The translations under genes and the position numbers were made by a program. The notes below the pieces were generated by a model, which worked only from the letters and a program-made list of their open reading frames with translations, searched no databases and had not been told where the DNA came from. Shown here piece by piece: positions 55,518 to 64,000 of a DNA stretch of 64,000 nt. How positions within the stretch are numbered: the first letter of the stretch is position 1; the number at the start of each line of letters is the position of its first letter. Origin of the DNA: Chryseolinea serpens (GTDB lineage: Bacteria > Bacteroidota > Bacteroidia > Cytophagales > Cyclobacteriaceae); contig NZ_FQWQ01000005.1 of assembly GCF_900129725.1 (NCBI RefSeq), forward strand, positions 186,001 through 250,000, in the 5' to 3' direction.

Positions 55518-56474
55518 TTAATTCCCCGTTCGTGAGAGTAAACCACTGTAGATATTTACATCCACTTTCCCAGATACGGTGAGGGGGTGCTGTGTGCTAT
55601 TGGTGTAACGATCACGCGCGAAACCCTCTAATTGCATTTTAAAAGTGAACTTCAAACTGCCGGTAGCATCGTCGTACGTATAGTTCTGGATTTCCAATCG
55701 GTCGGCAGGTATCACCCCATTGGACGCGAGGCTGACACCAAATTCATCGATGAAATAGTAATAAGGCGCAGAGTAAATCAGACGTATCTTACTGTAAACC
55801 GGCGATGTTGTGCTCACGGTCCCATCAGCGGCCTTTATTTGGATAAACGCTCCACTGGCTGAATTGAAGCGCACTTCGCTACCGTCCGAAGTTCTAAATC
55901 CGAACTGTGAATCTTCGACACCCGGGCGGATGGTGCCGTCGCCATTGGTATTGAAAATGAAGTGATATTTGGCATCGTTTAAGTAGGGATCTATCGGCCA
56001 CGCCACGCTGATTTCGTGATTTACCATTATGCCATTGATTCTGAATGCTGAGCTCCCCGTTATTTCTTTGAAGAATTGAAAGTCTGCGGTAGAGGATCGG
56101 GAATAAGACATTTGATTCTTTTCAAAAGAGAGATAAAAGGACATCTTGTTGTTGGAGCCCTCGCCGTATCGTGTCAGCGCGAGATAGTGACCATCGAATC
56201 CATTTTCGATGCCGCCTTTGTCCTTGCAAGCGTTAAAGTCGAAGGGTTCGGAAAATGCAGTGCCATCGTTGCGGATACCGGTAATAGTTCCTTGAATATT
56301 TCCATAATCTGTCGACAATTGAAAGGATGATTTTCCATCCGCTCCGGCAGCGCCGGTGGCGCCTTGCGTTCCCGGGATACCTTGAGGCCCGGGATCGCCA
56401 TCCTTTCCACAGCCAGGAAATAGTAAGGCGAGGGCAAGCAACGAGCATGACCATGCAACATGTTTTAGTGTCAT
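55518..56474 (-). CDS. Lipoprotein with collagen-like stalk, copy 2
   Basis: The 318-residue protein has a lipobox signal (LLFPGC) followed directly by nine G-X-Y triplets (GKDGDPGPQGIPGTQG and further), then a body similar to copy 1: FSEPFDFNACKDKGGIENGFDG and QNYTYDDATGSLKFTFKMQ. It starts 12 bases before copy 1 in transcription order, so the two form an operon and arose by duplication. It may be a surface adhesin or scaffold; no known domain is recognised in the body. Confidence 0.75.
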   Translation of the reverse strand: MTLKHVAWSCSLLALALLFPGCGKDGDPGPQGIPGTQGATGAAGADGKSSFQLSTDYGNIQGTITGIRNDGTAFSEPFDFNACKDKGGIENGFDGHYLALTRYGEGSNNKMSFYLSFEKNQMSYSRSSTADFQFFKEITGSSAFRINGIMVNHEISVAWPIDPYLNDAKYHFIFNTNGDGTIRPGVEDSQFGFRTSDGSEVRFNSASGAFIQIKAADGTVSTTSPVYSKIRLIYSAPYYYFIDEFGVSLASNGVIPADRLEIQNYTYDDATGSLKFTFKMQLEGFARDRYTNSTQHPLTVSGKVDVNIYSGLLSRTGN

Positions 56475-56602
56475 AGGGTATAAAGGTTTGGTTTTAACAA
56501 TATAAAAGGCCGTTCATCAACTGTAGCCTGTGTGTGGTGGTATTTTTCTCAAAAGATTTTTTATTATTGCCTAACTTACTTTCGCTCAATATAACTCTAG
56601 CT

Positions 56603-57013
56603 ATGGAAAAACAAAACCGTCGTACCTTTCTGGCCAGTGCCGCTGTGTTGACCGCCGGCGCCGCTACTGCATCGACCACTACTATGGAAACCAAGAAAGA
56701 TAAAAAACAACTCGCACACCACGTATTCTTCTGGCTGAAGAACCGCGACTCGAAAGAAGACCTTCAAAAACTCCTCGAAGGACTGCGCACGCTCGAAAAA
56801 ATCGAGACCATCAAAAAGCTCCACATCGGCGTGCCCGCCAGCACGGAAAAGCGCGACGTGGTAGACAACAGCTACAGCGCTTCCGAGCTCATGCTTTTCG
56901 ACGACCTCGCCGGCCAAGCCACCTACCAAACGCATCCCATTCACTTGAAATTTATCGAGAACTGCTCGCATCTCTGGGAGAAGGTGATCGTGTACGACGC
57001 CATGGATGTTTAA
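56603..57013 (+). CDS. Dabb family stress-responsive-barrel protein with Tat-type signal
   Basis: The 136-residue product starts at 56603 with a twin-arginine-like signal (QNRRTFLASAAVLTAGAA). The Dabb ferredoxin-like barrel follows: LAHHVFFWLKNRDSKEDLQK, IKKLHIGVPASTEKRDVVDNSYSASELMLFDDLAGQ and the end HLWEKVIVYDAMDV. It has the conserved His of the family in HVFFWL. The upstream ATG at 56534 is rejected since the signal begins at 56603. Confidence 0.85.
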   Translation: MEKQNRRTFLASAAVLTAGAATASTTTMETKKDKKQLAHHVFFWLKNRDSKEDLQKLLEGLRTLEKIETIKKLHIGVPASTEKRDVVDNSYSASELMLFDDLAGQATYQTHPIHLKFIENCSHLWEKVIVYDAMDV

Positions 57014-57347
57014 TGCCAGAAATGCGGCGCGAGCGAGATGAATTTTTGAACGGTAAATCCTTTAAATTTCAAACGTGTGAAGGCTTTTTCGCTACCATAC
57101 ACTTGTTAGCGCGGATAAAAATTTTTTAACAATTCGTTGATGTAGGCCGTAACTTTCCTCATCTTCGTGAATCCAAATCCTCTCGCAATAATTTTTTAAA
57201 AAAGAAGGCTAAAATCTCTCCGGAGATCGATCCAGAACATAACGACTTTATATTCCGCCCCGTCCCGATTTTTTCGGGACGGGGCGGTTTCATTTTAACC
57301 AGCGTAGAGCAAACTAACACTTGTTACAAAAAGCTCACCGACCAGAC
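57014..57347 (+). promoter_or_regulatory. Leader region of the leu operon
   Basis: The 334-base stretch has no gene of normal size. A near-consensus box TAACTTTC (57150-57157) is followed at once by a ten-codon GTG frame (57167-57199) containing Leu-Ala-Ile-Ile, then a small hairpin ATCTC/GAGAT (57214-57227). A very strong hairpin follows, CCGCCCCGTCCCGA/TCGGGACGGGGCGG (57255-57287) with TTTCATTTT, just before leuC. This layout suggests transcription attenuation, but is not proven. Confidence 0.4.
57255..57296 (+). terminator. Strong GC-rich hairpin ahead of leuC (terminator/attenuator candidate)
   Basis: A perfect 14-bp stem (57255-57268 with 57274-57287) closes a five-T loop and is followed by TTTCATTTT. 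It stands 61 bases before the leuC start. Confidence 0.65.
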
Positions 57348-58757
57348 ATGATGCCACAACAAAAAACATTATTCGACAAGATCTGGGACGCCCACGTAGT
57401 GAAGAGCAGCGAAGGCCATCCCGATGCCCTGTACATCGACCGTCATTTCATTCACGAAGTCACCAGCCCGCAGGCGTTTGACGGCCTCCGCAAAAGAGGC
57501 GTGAAAGTATTTAACCCTGCGCGCACCACGGCCACGGCCGATCACAACGTGCCCACCCTAAACCAGCACCTCCCCATCAAGGAAGCGCTGTCGCGCCACC
57601 AGGTAGAGACCCTGCGGAAAAATTGCGCCGAATTCGGCGTCGAACTTTATGACCTGGGCCACCCCTACCAGGGCATTGTCCACATCATCGGCCCCGAACT
57701 GGGGTTGACGCTGCCCGGCATGACCATCGTCTGTGGCGACAGTCATACGTCGACGCACGGTGCATTTGGGAACATTTCGTTTGGTATCGGCACCAGCGAA
57801 GTGGAGCAAGTACTCGGCACACAGTGCGTGCTGCAGTATCGCCCCAGGACCATGAGGATCGAGATCAACGGCAAGCTGAGCAAAGGCGTGGTGGCAAAAG
57901 ATATTATCCTGTACATCATCGCGAAGCTTTCGGCCAGCGGGGCTACAGGATATTTTGTAGAATATGCCGGCGAAGCCATTCGCAACCTGTCCATGGAGGC
58001 GCGCATGACCATTTGCAACATGAGCATCGAGATGGGCGCACGCGGCGGCTTGATCGCACCCGATCAAACCACATTCGACTATATCAAGGGAAGAAAATTT
58101 GCACCCCAAGGTGAAACATACGATCGCCTGGTGGAGCAGTGGAGACAATTGAAATCGGACGACAACGCGCACTACGACCTGGAGTTGTCCTACGACGCGG
58201 CCGACATTGCACCGATGATCACCTACGGCACCAACCCCGGCATGGGCATCAAGGTGACGGACCGCATTCCTACGTTGAGCGAGTTGAAAGATATCAGCGA
58301 ACAAACTTCGTTCACCAAGTCGCTTGAATACATGGGCCTCGAAGCGGGTTCAGCCATCTTAGGCAAATCTGTGGACTACGTTTTCATCGGAAGCTGTACC
58401 AATGCGCGCATCGAAGACCTGCGCCTGGTGGCCAAGATGGTGGAAGGCAAGAAGAAAGCCGACAACGTAGAAGTTTGGGTGGTGCCCGGATCGAAGCAAG
58501 TAGAAAATCAGGCGCGCGAAGAAGGTTTGGACAAAATTTTTGAAGCCGCAGGATTTCAACTGCGTCAACCCGGCTGCTCGGCATGTTTGGGGATGAATGA
58601 AGATAAGATCCCTGCCGGCAAATATTGCATCAGCACATCGAACCGGAATTTTGAAGGACGCCAGGGTCCGAAGTCACGCACCTTCCTGGCCAGCCCGCTC
58701 AGTGCCGCGGCGGCCGCCATCACCGGCAAAGTAACGGATGTGCGCAACCTGGTGTAA
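57348..58757 (+). CDS. leuC: 3-isopropylmalate dehydratase large subunit
   Basis: LeuC carries the [4Fe-4S] cluster that isomerises 2- to 3-isopropylmalate in leucine synthesis. The roughly 469-residue protein shows [19 protein letters not shown], and the Fe-S cysteines in [13 protein letters not shown] and [13 protein letters not shown]. The start is one of two adjacent ATG codons (57348 or 57351). It is the first gene of leuC-leuD-leuB-leuA, the common order in Bacteroidota, with leuD 27 bases on. Confidence 0.96.
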   Translation: MMPQQKTLFDKIWDAHVVKSSEGHPDALYIDRHFIHEVTSPQAFDGLRKRGVKVFNPARTTATADHNVPTLNQHLPIKEALSRHQVETLRKNCAEFGVELYDLGHPYQGIVHIIGPELGLTLPGMTIVCGDSHTSTHGAFGNISFGIGTSEVEQVLGTQCVLQYRPRTMRIEINGKLSKGVVAKDIILYIIAKLSASGATGYFVEYAGEAIRNLSMEARMTICNMSIEMGARGGLIAPDQTTFDYIKGRKFAPQGETYDRLVEQWRQLKSDDNAHYDLELSYDAADIAPMITYGTNPGMGIKVTDRIPTLSELKDISEQTSFTKSLEYMGLEAGSAILGKSVDYVFIGSCTNARIEDLRLVAKMVEGKKKADNVEVWVVPGSKQVENQAREEGLDKIFEAAGFQLRQPGCSACLGMNEDKIPAGKYCISTSNRNFEGRQGPKSRTFLASPLSAAAAAITGKVTDVRNLV

Positions 58758-58784
58758 TTGAAAAAATAAGGAAAGAGAAATCGT

Positions 58785-59372
58785 ATGTCGAAAGAAAAGT
58801 TCACCACATTGAAAACCCCGGCAGTGCCCCTGCCGATTGAAAATATTGATACGGACCAGATCATTCCCGCGCGCTTTCTGAAAGCCACTACGCGCGAAGG
58901 CTTTGGCGAAAACCTCTTCCGCGACTGGCGCTACAACAGCGACAACACGCCAAAAGCGGATTTCATCCTGAACAACGGAACGTTTACCGGCAAAATATTG
59001 GTCGCCGGTAAAAACTTCGGATGTGGCAGCAGCCGCGAGCACGCCGCCTGGTCGATCTACGACTATGGATTCCGCGTCGTGATCTCCAGCTTCTTTGCCG
59101 ACATCTTCAAGAACAACGCCCTGAACAATGCGCTGTTGCCGGTACAGGTTTCGGATGAGTTCTTAAAGAAGATCTTCGCCGCGATCGAAAAAAATCCCTC
59201 AACCACGATCACCGTTGACCTGCCCCAACAAAAAGTTACGTTGGAAGACGGCTCATCCGAATCGTTCGATATCAACGCCTACAAGAAAACATGCCTCGCC
59301 AACGGCTACGACGACATCGACTACCTGTTGAGCCTGCGCGATGAGATCCGTCATTTTGAATTAGTACATTAA
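58785..59372 (+). CDS. leuD: 3-isopropylmalate dehydratase small subunit
   Basis: LeuD is the swivelling domain that closes over the substrate on LeuC. The 195-residue protein has [13 protein letters not shown] near the start, [32 protein letters not shown], the signature of the subunit, and NALLPVQVS. It starts 27 bases after leuC and ends 4 bases before leuB, so it is inside the operon. Confidence 0.96.
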   Translation: MSKEKFTTLKTPAVPLPIENIDTDQIIPARFLKATTREGFGENLFRDWRYNSDNTPKADFILNNGTFTGKILVAGKNFGCGSSREHAAWSIYDYGFRVVISSFFADIFKNNALNNALLPVQVSDEFLKKIFAAIEKNPSTTITVDLPQQKVTLEDGSSESFDINAYKKTCLANGYDDIDYLLSLRDEIRHFELVH

Positions 59373-59376
59373 AAAG

Positions 59377-60483
59377 ATGAAGAAAAAAATTACCATACTT
59401 CCCGGTGACGGCATCGGCAAAGAAGTAACCGAAAGCGGCAAAAAAGTGCTGGAACAAATCGCTGATTGCTTCGGACATGATTTTATTTTCGACGAGGCCC
59501 TCATCGGCCACGAAGCCATCGAGGCCACCGGCAACCCGCTGCCCGACGAAACACTGACGAAGTTGAAGAACTGCGACGCCATTTTGTTTGGTGCCGTAGG
59601 TCACCCCAAATACGACAACGACCCTTCAGCAAAGATCCGCCCCGAGCAAGGCCTGCTGAAGATGCGCAAGGAACTGGGCCTCTATGCCAACCTGCGCCCC
59701 ATAAAACTTTTTGATGAATTGCTGGAAGCCTCCAGCATCAAGCCCGAGATCCTGAAAGGGGCCGACATTCTTTTCTTCCGTGAACTGACTGGCGACGTCT
59801 ACTTCGGCGAACGCGGTCGCAAAGACAACAACGACACGGCCTACGACACGATGATCTACTCCCGCTATGAAGTAGAACGCATCGCGCACAAAGCTTTCAA
59901 GGCGGCGCAAACCCGCAGCAAGAAACTTACTTCTGTAGACAAGGCCAACGTGCTGGAAAGCTCGCGCCTGTGGAGAGAGGTAGTGCAGGAAGTTGCGAAG
60001 CAATATCCGGATGTTAAGGTGGAGCACATGTTCGTAGACGCTGCGGCCATGAAGCTCATCCAAAACCCGAAGAGCTTCGATGTGGTGGTGACCGGAAATC
60101 TTTTCGGCGACATCCTCACCGACGAAGCTTCACAAATTGCCGGCTCCATGGGTATGCTGGCCTCTGCATCGGTAGGCGACACCGTAGGCTTGTACGAGCC
60201 CATCCACGGCAGTGCGCACGACATCACCGGAAAAGGCATAGCCAATCCATTGGCCTCCATTCTTTCGGCAGCCTTGCTACTGGATATCTCTTTCGGATTG
60301 AAGGAAGAAGCCGACACGGTGATCAAAGCCGTGGAGCAAACGCTGAAGGAAGGGTACCGCACCCGCGACATCGCCGACGCCAAGACGCCCCATGAAAAAG
60401 TATTGGGCACCGAAGTGATGGGTAACGTGGTGTGCAACCAGATCCGGATGCTGGTCTCGGTCGATCAAAAAGCAAACGCATAA
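59377..60483 (+). CDS. leuB: 3-isopropylmalate dehydrogenase
   Basis: LeuB oxidises and decarboxylates 3-isopropylmalate to 2-oxoisocaproate with NAD. The 368-residue product has [18 protein letters not shown]-free [23 protein letters not shown], the substrate-binding [12 protein letters not shown] segment, and [26 protein letters not shown] with the metal aspartates, plus [20 protein letters not shown]. It follows leuD by 4 bases and precedes leuA by 49 bases. Confidence 0.96.
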   Translation: MKKKITILPGDGIGKEVTESGKKVLEQIADCFGHDFIFDEALIGHEAIEATGNPLPDETLTKLKNCDAILFGAVGHPKYDNDPSAKIRPEQGLLKMRKELGLYANLRPIKLFDELLEASSIKPEILKGADILFFRELTGDVYFGERGRKDNNDTAYDTMIYSRYEVERIAHKAFKAAQTRSKKLTSVDKANVLESSRLWREVVQEVAKQYPDVKVEHMFVDAAAMKLIQNPKSFDVVVTGNLFGDILTDEASQIAGSMGMLASASVGDTVGLYEPIHGSAHDITGKGIANPLASILSAALLLDISFGLKEEADTVIKAVEQTLKEGYRTRDIADAKTPHEKVLGTEVMGNVVCNQIRMLVSVDQKANA

Positions 60484-60532
60484 TGAAACCCCCGGTCCGT
60501 TGTTGACGGGCCAACCAAAAAATAAAAAAAGT

Positions 60533-61696
60533 ATGAGCAACAAAATTCAAATCTTCGATACTACCCTCCGCGATGGAGAGCAAGTGCCGGGCTGTCAATT
60601 GTCAACCGATGAAAAGATCGTGGTGGCACGAAAGCTCGAGGAGCTTGGGGTCGACGTGATTGAGGCGGGTTTTCCCATCTCCAGTCCCGGCGATTTTCTT
60701 TCGGTGGTAGAAATATCCAAGGCGGTGAAACACGTAGGCGTTTGCGCCCTCACGCGTGCCCGCAAGGAAGACATTGACGTTGCTGCCGAAGCCCTGCACC
60801 ACGCCAAACGCGGTCGCATCCACACGGGCATCGGTTCGTCCGACATTCACATCAAACACAAGTTCAACAGCACGCGCGAGAAAGTGATGGAGCAAGGTGC
60901 CTGGGCTGTGCAATATGCCAAAGCCAAGGGCTATGAAGTGGAATTCTTTGCCGAAGATGCCGGTCGCGCCGACCTGGCGTTCCTCGCGCAATTGGTGGAA
61001 GCCGTGATCGCCGCAGGTGCGGATGTAGTAAACATTCCGGATACCACCGGTTACTGCCTGCCCCACTTGTATGGCAAACGCATCAAATATCTTTTCGACA
61101 ATGTGAAGAACATCGACAAGGCCATCATCTCCGTGCATTGTCACAACGACTTAGGATTGGCCACCGCCAACACCATCGCCGGTCTCATGAACGGCGCACG
61201 CCAGGCCGAAGTAACGATCAACGGCATTGGCGAACGTGCCGGTAACACTTCGCTGGAAGAAGTGGCCATGATCCTGCAAACGCACAAGGACCTCGACCTC
61301 ACCACGGGCATCAAATCCACCATGCTGTATGAAATGAGTACGCTGGTTTCGGATATGATGCGTATGCCGGTGCAACCCAACAAGGCCATCGTAGGTGCCA
61401 ATGCCTTTGCACACTCGTCGGGCATTCACCAGGACGGCTTCTTGAAAAACTCGGAGAATTATGAGATCATTAACCCGTCGGATGTAGGCGTGCCTTCGTC
61501 TTCGATCATCCTGACCGCGCGCAGCGGCCGGGCGGCCTTGAAACATCGCCTTGAATTACTGGGTTATCAACCCAACAAATCGGAGCTGGACCAGCTTTAT
61601 GACAACTTCCTGGTGGTGGCCGATGAAAAGAAGAACGTGGTGGATGAAGATCTCATCACCCTGGTGGCCAACACGCCGATTTTGGTACAGAAATAA
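60533..61696 (+). CDS. leuA: 2-isopropylmalate synthase, short form without regulatory domain
   Basis: LeuA condenses acetyl-CoA and 2-oxoisovalerate in the first committed step of leucine synthesis. The 387-residue protein has the DRE-TIM catalytic motif [16 protein letters not shown], the metal His pair in [19 protein letters not shown], and [12 protein letters not shown]. It ends with the small linker subdomain ([20 protein letters not shown]). The C-terminal leucine-binding regulatory domain of the usual 500-residue enzyme is absent. The ATG at 60533 is preferred to 60500. It closes the leu operon. Confidence 0.93.
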   Translation: MSNKIQIFDTTLRDGEQVPGCQLSTDEKIVVARKLEELGVDVIEAGFPISSPGDFLSVVEISKAVKHVGVCALTRARKEDIDVAAEALHHAKRGRIHTGIGSSDIHIKHKFNSTREKVMEQGAWAVQYAKAKGYEVEFFAEDAGRADLAFLAQLVEAVIAAGADVVNIPDTTGYCLPHLYGKRIKYLFDNVKNIDKAIISVHCHNDLGLATANTIAGLMNGARQAEVTINGIGERAGNTSLEEVAMILQTHKDLDLTTGIKSTMLYEMSTLVSDMMRMPVQPNKAIVGANAFAHSSGIHQDGFLKNSENYEIINPSDVGVPSSSIILTARSGRAALKHRLELLGYQPNKSELDQLYDNFLVVADEKKNVVDEDLITLVANTPILVQK

Positions 61697-61724
61697 TCTG
61701 CGTTGCATTGGTTTGCAAAGCAAT

Positions 61725-61758
61725 AAAAAGGGTAGGGCATGACGCTTTACCCTTTTTT
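61725..61758 (+). terminator. Rho-independent terminator after leuA
   Basis: AAAAAGGGTA (61725-61734) pairs with TACCCTTTTT (61748-61757) around a 13-base loop and a T run to 61758. It lies 28 bases after the stop. Confidence 0.9.
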
Positions 61759-61844
61759 ATGACCAGGCCTGAACTCAGTGATTCTAAAAAAATTGTTTGT
61801 TCAGGCATATTTTTTATCTTCATCGCTCAATAATATCCAAAAGT

Positions 61845-62690
61845 ATGACCCTGGGCCGTTTCAGCAAGATCACATTCCTCATACTCGCCTGCACAAGTTT
61901 TACCGGTATCCGGGCCACCGCCCAGGAAATTGGCCTGGAGCTTTATAGCCTCAGAAACCAGTTTGCCAAAGATGTGCCGGGCACCATGGCGAAGGTGAAG
62001 GACATGGGCATCAAGGAAATCGAGATTGGTGGCACCTATGGGCTGGCCTTCCCCGAATTCATGAAGCTGTTGGCACAGAATGAACTCAATGTGGTGAGCT
62101 ATGGCACAGACTTCGAGCGGCTCGAAAAATTTCCCCAAACCGTAGCCGACGAGGCCCGGGCTTTTGGTGCGCGTTATGTCGTTTGTTTTTGGATCCCACA
62201 CAAAGAAGATTCTTTTAACATAGCCGACGTAGACAGGGCAGCGGCAGTCTTCAACAACGCCGGCCGGGTGATGGCGCAGAGCGGACTCTTGCTTTGTTAT
62301 CACCCTCACGGCTTCGAGTTCAAGCCCTATCAAAACGGCACGCTCTTCGACAACATGGTCGATAAATTCGATTCGCGTTTTGTGCACTTCCAGATGGATG
62401 TGTTTTGGGTGAAGCAGCCCGGGCAAGACCCGGTGGCTTTATTAAAGAAATATCCCACGCGCTTTGTGATGCTTCATTTAAAAGACCGCAAGCCCGGCAC
62501 ACCCGGCAGCGACAACGGTCATGCCGATGTTGAATCGAACGTGGTGTTGGGAACGGGCGATGTGGGCATTGCCGAGATCATGAAGGAGGCCAAGAAGAAC
62601 GGCATCAAGCATTTCTTTATTGAGGATGAATCGTCGCGATCCGAAGAACAGATTCCCTTGAGCATCGCGTTTCTCAAAGCGCTGCCATAA
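61845..62690 (+). CDS. Exported sugar phosphate isomerase/epimerase-like protein
   Basis: The 281-residue protein has a signal peptide (SFTGIRATAQ) and a xylose-isomerase-like TIM barrel: GLELYSLRNQFAKDVPGTMAKVKDMGIKEIEIGGTYGL, LLCYHPHGFEFKPYQNGTLFDNMVDKF, VHFQMDVFWVKQPGQDPVALLKKY and MLHLKDRKPGTPGSDN, with metal-binding His, Glu and Asp residues. Exported members of this family are common in Bacteroidota; the substrate is not known. ATG at 61845 places the signal peptide at the N-terminus. Confidence 0.87.
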   Translation: MTLGRFSKITFLILACTSFTGIRATAQEIGLELYSLRNQFAKDVPGTMAKVKDMGIKEIEIGGTYGLAFPEFMKLLAQNELNVVSYGTDFERLEKFPQTVADEARAFGARYVVCFWIPHKEDSFNIADVDRAAAVFNNAGRVMAQSGLLLCYHPHGFEFKPYQNGTLFDNMVDKFDSRFVHFQMDVFWVKQPGQDPVALLKKYPTRFVMLHLKDRKPGTPGSDNGHADVESNVVLGTGDVGIAEIMKEAKKNGIKHFFIEDESSRSEEQIPLSIAFLKALP

Positions 62691-62729
62691 AGATCACCCC
62701 TAACTTTTGCGGAATACTTTTAAGGAAGA

Positions 62730-63410
62730 CTAGATCCCTTCCAGCTCTTCATAGTCAATGTCGAGCACCTCATATTTTTTCCAGCCGATAAAATCATAGT
62801 GCCACCACTCTGAGCCATTCACTTTGAAGCCGTGTTTCTCCATGGCGTTGATGAGCAGCGTCCTGTTTTTCAGAATTTCCGGATCGCTTACGGGCGAGGT
62901 GGGCCACGCTTCTTTTTTGAACGAGTCGAATCCCGTGGGCATTTTCAATTCTTCACCGGTTTTCAGATTGATCACCGTCAGGTCGAGTGCGCAGCCGCGG
63001 TTGTGGCGCGAGCCGCGATAGGGGGATGCCACGTAGGTGGTGTCGTGATAGACTTCGTAAAATTTTACGGTGGCTTTGTAGGGCCTGTAGGCGTCGAAGA
63101 TCTTTATCCCCAACCCTTGTTTCTTCAGATCGGCCTGGATTTTTTTTAGCGACTCGGCCACGGGCTTGCGGGCATAGGCGCGGGCGAGGTTGTAGATCTT
63201 TTCGCCGGTGAAATTATTGGTGGTGGCATAGCGTATGTCCAACACAAGACCCGGTACAAATTTTTCCAGATTGATCAACTCTTTTTCCGGGTTTGCCTTC
63301 ACAGTCTCTTTATATTCTGCCAGCGTGGTGGCCTTCAAGCCATATTTATTTTGGGCAAACGACGAAAGGGAGACGGACATAGCGAGAAGGAGAAGACTCA
63401 AGCGTTGCAT
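62730..63410 (-). CDS. D-alanyl-D-alanine dipeptidase, VanX/DdpX type (M15)
   Basis: The periplasmic zinc peptidase splits D-Ala-D-Ala dipeptides, here likely to recycle peptidoglycan. The 226-residue protein has a signal peptide (SVSLSSFAQ), LEKFVPGLVLDIRYATTNNF, the substrate-binding Arg in FDAYRPYKATV, the zinc His and Asp in GSRHNRGCALDLTVI, and the Glu-Trp-Trp-His motif in GSEWWHYDFIG. These match VanX. No vanA/vanH genes are near, so it is not a resistance cluster. ATG at 63410 is preferred. Confidence 0.9.
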   Translation of the reverse strand: MQRLSLLLLAMSVSLSSFAQNKYGLKATTLAEYKETVKANPEKELINLEKFVPGLVLDIRYATTNNFTGEKIYNLARAYARKPVAESLKKIQADLKKQGLGIKIFDAYRPYKATVKFYEVYHDTTYVASPYRGSRHNRGCALDLTVINLKTGEELKMPTGFDSFKKEAWPTSPVSDPEILKNRTLLINAMEKHGFKVNGSEWWHYDFIGWKKYEVLDIDYEELEGI

Positions 63411-63454
63411 AGGGAAATATTGATGATAAAACAAAAGATCACAACGATGCTGCT

Positions 63455-63976
63455 TCAGGACTGACCCAGCATCGCTTTGTAAATATCAAAATTCTCTTCA
63501 TCAAAACATACGAAGAGCACCTGTTCGATGGAGGAATTCGTTTCCAGGAAACGGGTCACTTCCGCGACGGCGATCTCTGCCGCCCGTGGTTTTGGGAAGC
63601 CGTAGATCCCGGTACTGATATTCGGAAAGGCAATAGACTTCACATGATTCGCTACGGCCAGTTCCAGGCTGTGGCGGTAGGCGCTGGCGAGCAGGGCTTC
63701 CGTTTTCGGGTTGGTGCCTTGCCACACGGGCCCAACGGCATGGATAACAAATTTTGCGGGCAACCGTCCTGCGCCCGTGATCACCGCTTCTCCCGTTGGA
63801 CATCCTCCCTGGCGATTGCGTATCGCACGACATTCCTCCAACAATTGTGGACCGGCCTTGCGATGGATGGCGCCATCCACGCCACCACCTCCCAACAGAC
63901 TCGTGTTGGCCGCATTCACGATGGCATCCACTTCCAGGGTGGTGATGTCGGCCTGGATGCATTCGAGGGGGATCAT
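63455..63976 (-). CDS. Macro domain protein (O-acetyl-ADP-ribose deacetylase type)
   Basis: Macro domains bind ADP-ribose and remove it from proteins or O-acetyl-ADP-ribose. The 173-residue MacroD-type protein has [51 protein letters not shown] and the binding loop [19 protein letters not shown]. It lies 44 bases upstream of the VanX-type gene on the same strand and may be co-transcribed with it. No sirtuin or toxin-antitoxin partner is seen. Confidence 0.92.
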   Translation of the reverse strand: MIPLECIQADITTLEVDAIVNAANTSLLGGGGVDGAIHRKAGPQLLEECRAIRNRQGGCPTGEAVITGAGRLPAKFVIHAVGPVWQGTNPKTEALLASAYRHSLELAVANHVKSIAFPNISTGIYGFPKPRAAEIAVAEVTRFLETNSSIEQVLFVCFDEENFDIYKAMLGQS

Positions 63977-64000
63977 GTTTTGTTTTTTGTGTCGATGATG

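Noticed and set aside
62730-63410. Vancomycin-resistance cluster
   Set aside because: The VanX-type dipeptidase has no VanA-type ligase or VanH-type dehydrogenase next to it; a housekeeping recycling role is more likely.

Overview
The window comes from a Bacteroidota chromosome, most likely a Cytophagales member of the Chryseolinea/Ohtaekwangia type. This is inferred from gene content and style, not from any database match. Supporting signs are the TAnnTTTG promoter boxes, the near absence of Shine-Dalgarno sequences, a 576-residue LysRS with a C-terminal extension, a LptD-like protein paired with an AmiC-type amidase, MlaD, PD40-OmpA, FtsX permeases of about 800 residues and YfiR-family proteins. 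I see no tRNA, rRNA, CRISPR array, prophage or transposase gene.

Layout. 1-8854: the downstream part of the S10/spc/alpha ribosomal superoperon, from the 3' part of rplE to rplQ, including secY, map, infA (GTG start) and rpoA. An internal promoter lies before rpsH, and a strong terminator follows rplQ. 8986-13489: carA, eno, a FtsB/DivIC-like division protein, a small outer-membrane barrel and an Ldh-family oxidoreductase. 13707-22408: a sensory/envelope block with a TonB-dependent receptor coupled to a YfiR-family protein, a Ppx/GppA phosphatase, a carboxyltransferase and M42 peptidase pair, two more YfiR paralogues and a soluble PAS histidine kinase. Two tandem covarying hairpins follow. 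22633-27235: a BtuF-like protein, aroA, a 62-residue membrane protein, aroB and proline dehydrogenase. 27328-33828: lysS, a heptanucleotide repeat array, lptD-like, AmiC-type amidase and MlaD (cell-envelope biogenesis).

34053-43740: a second carboxyltransferase, a SirB1/transglutaminase-like protein, PD40-OmpA, a PQQ-type sugar dehydrogenase, a 657-base non-coding region holding a candidate structured RNA, a FtsX permease and an unknown exported protein. 43741-45805: an AT-rich serine hydrolase bracketed by two copies of a 45-bp repeat. 45806-54468: a same-strand run of small metabolic and stress genes (EamA exporter, cupin, GNATs, OsmC, DinB, PLP decarboxylase, branched-chain aminotransferase, quinone-reductase-like, PNPOx-like, VOC). 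54546-56474: two tandem lipoprotein genes with collagen-like stalks. 57348-61696: leuCDBA, whose leader has a strong hairpin and whose LeuA lacks the usual regulatory domain. 61845-63976: an exported sugar-isomerase-like protein, a VanX-type dipeptidase and a macro-domain protein.

The most unusual signals are the 22-unit heptamer array (29090-29243), the covarying hairpin pair (22415-22590), the putative RNA with its own terminator (40006-40167), the duplicated 45-bp element around the serine hydrolase, and the multi-copy YfiR/TonB/kinase locus. Promoter, RNA and repeat calls rest on reading by eye; no folding, search or expression data were used.
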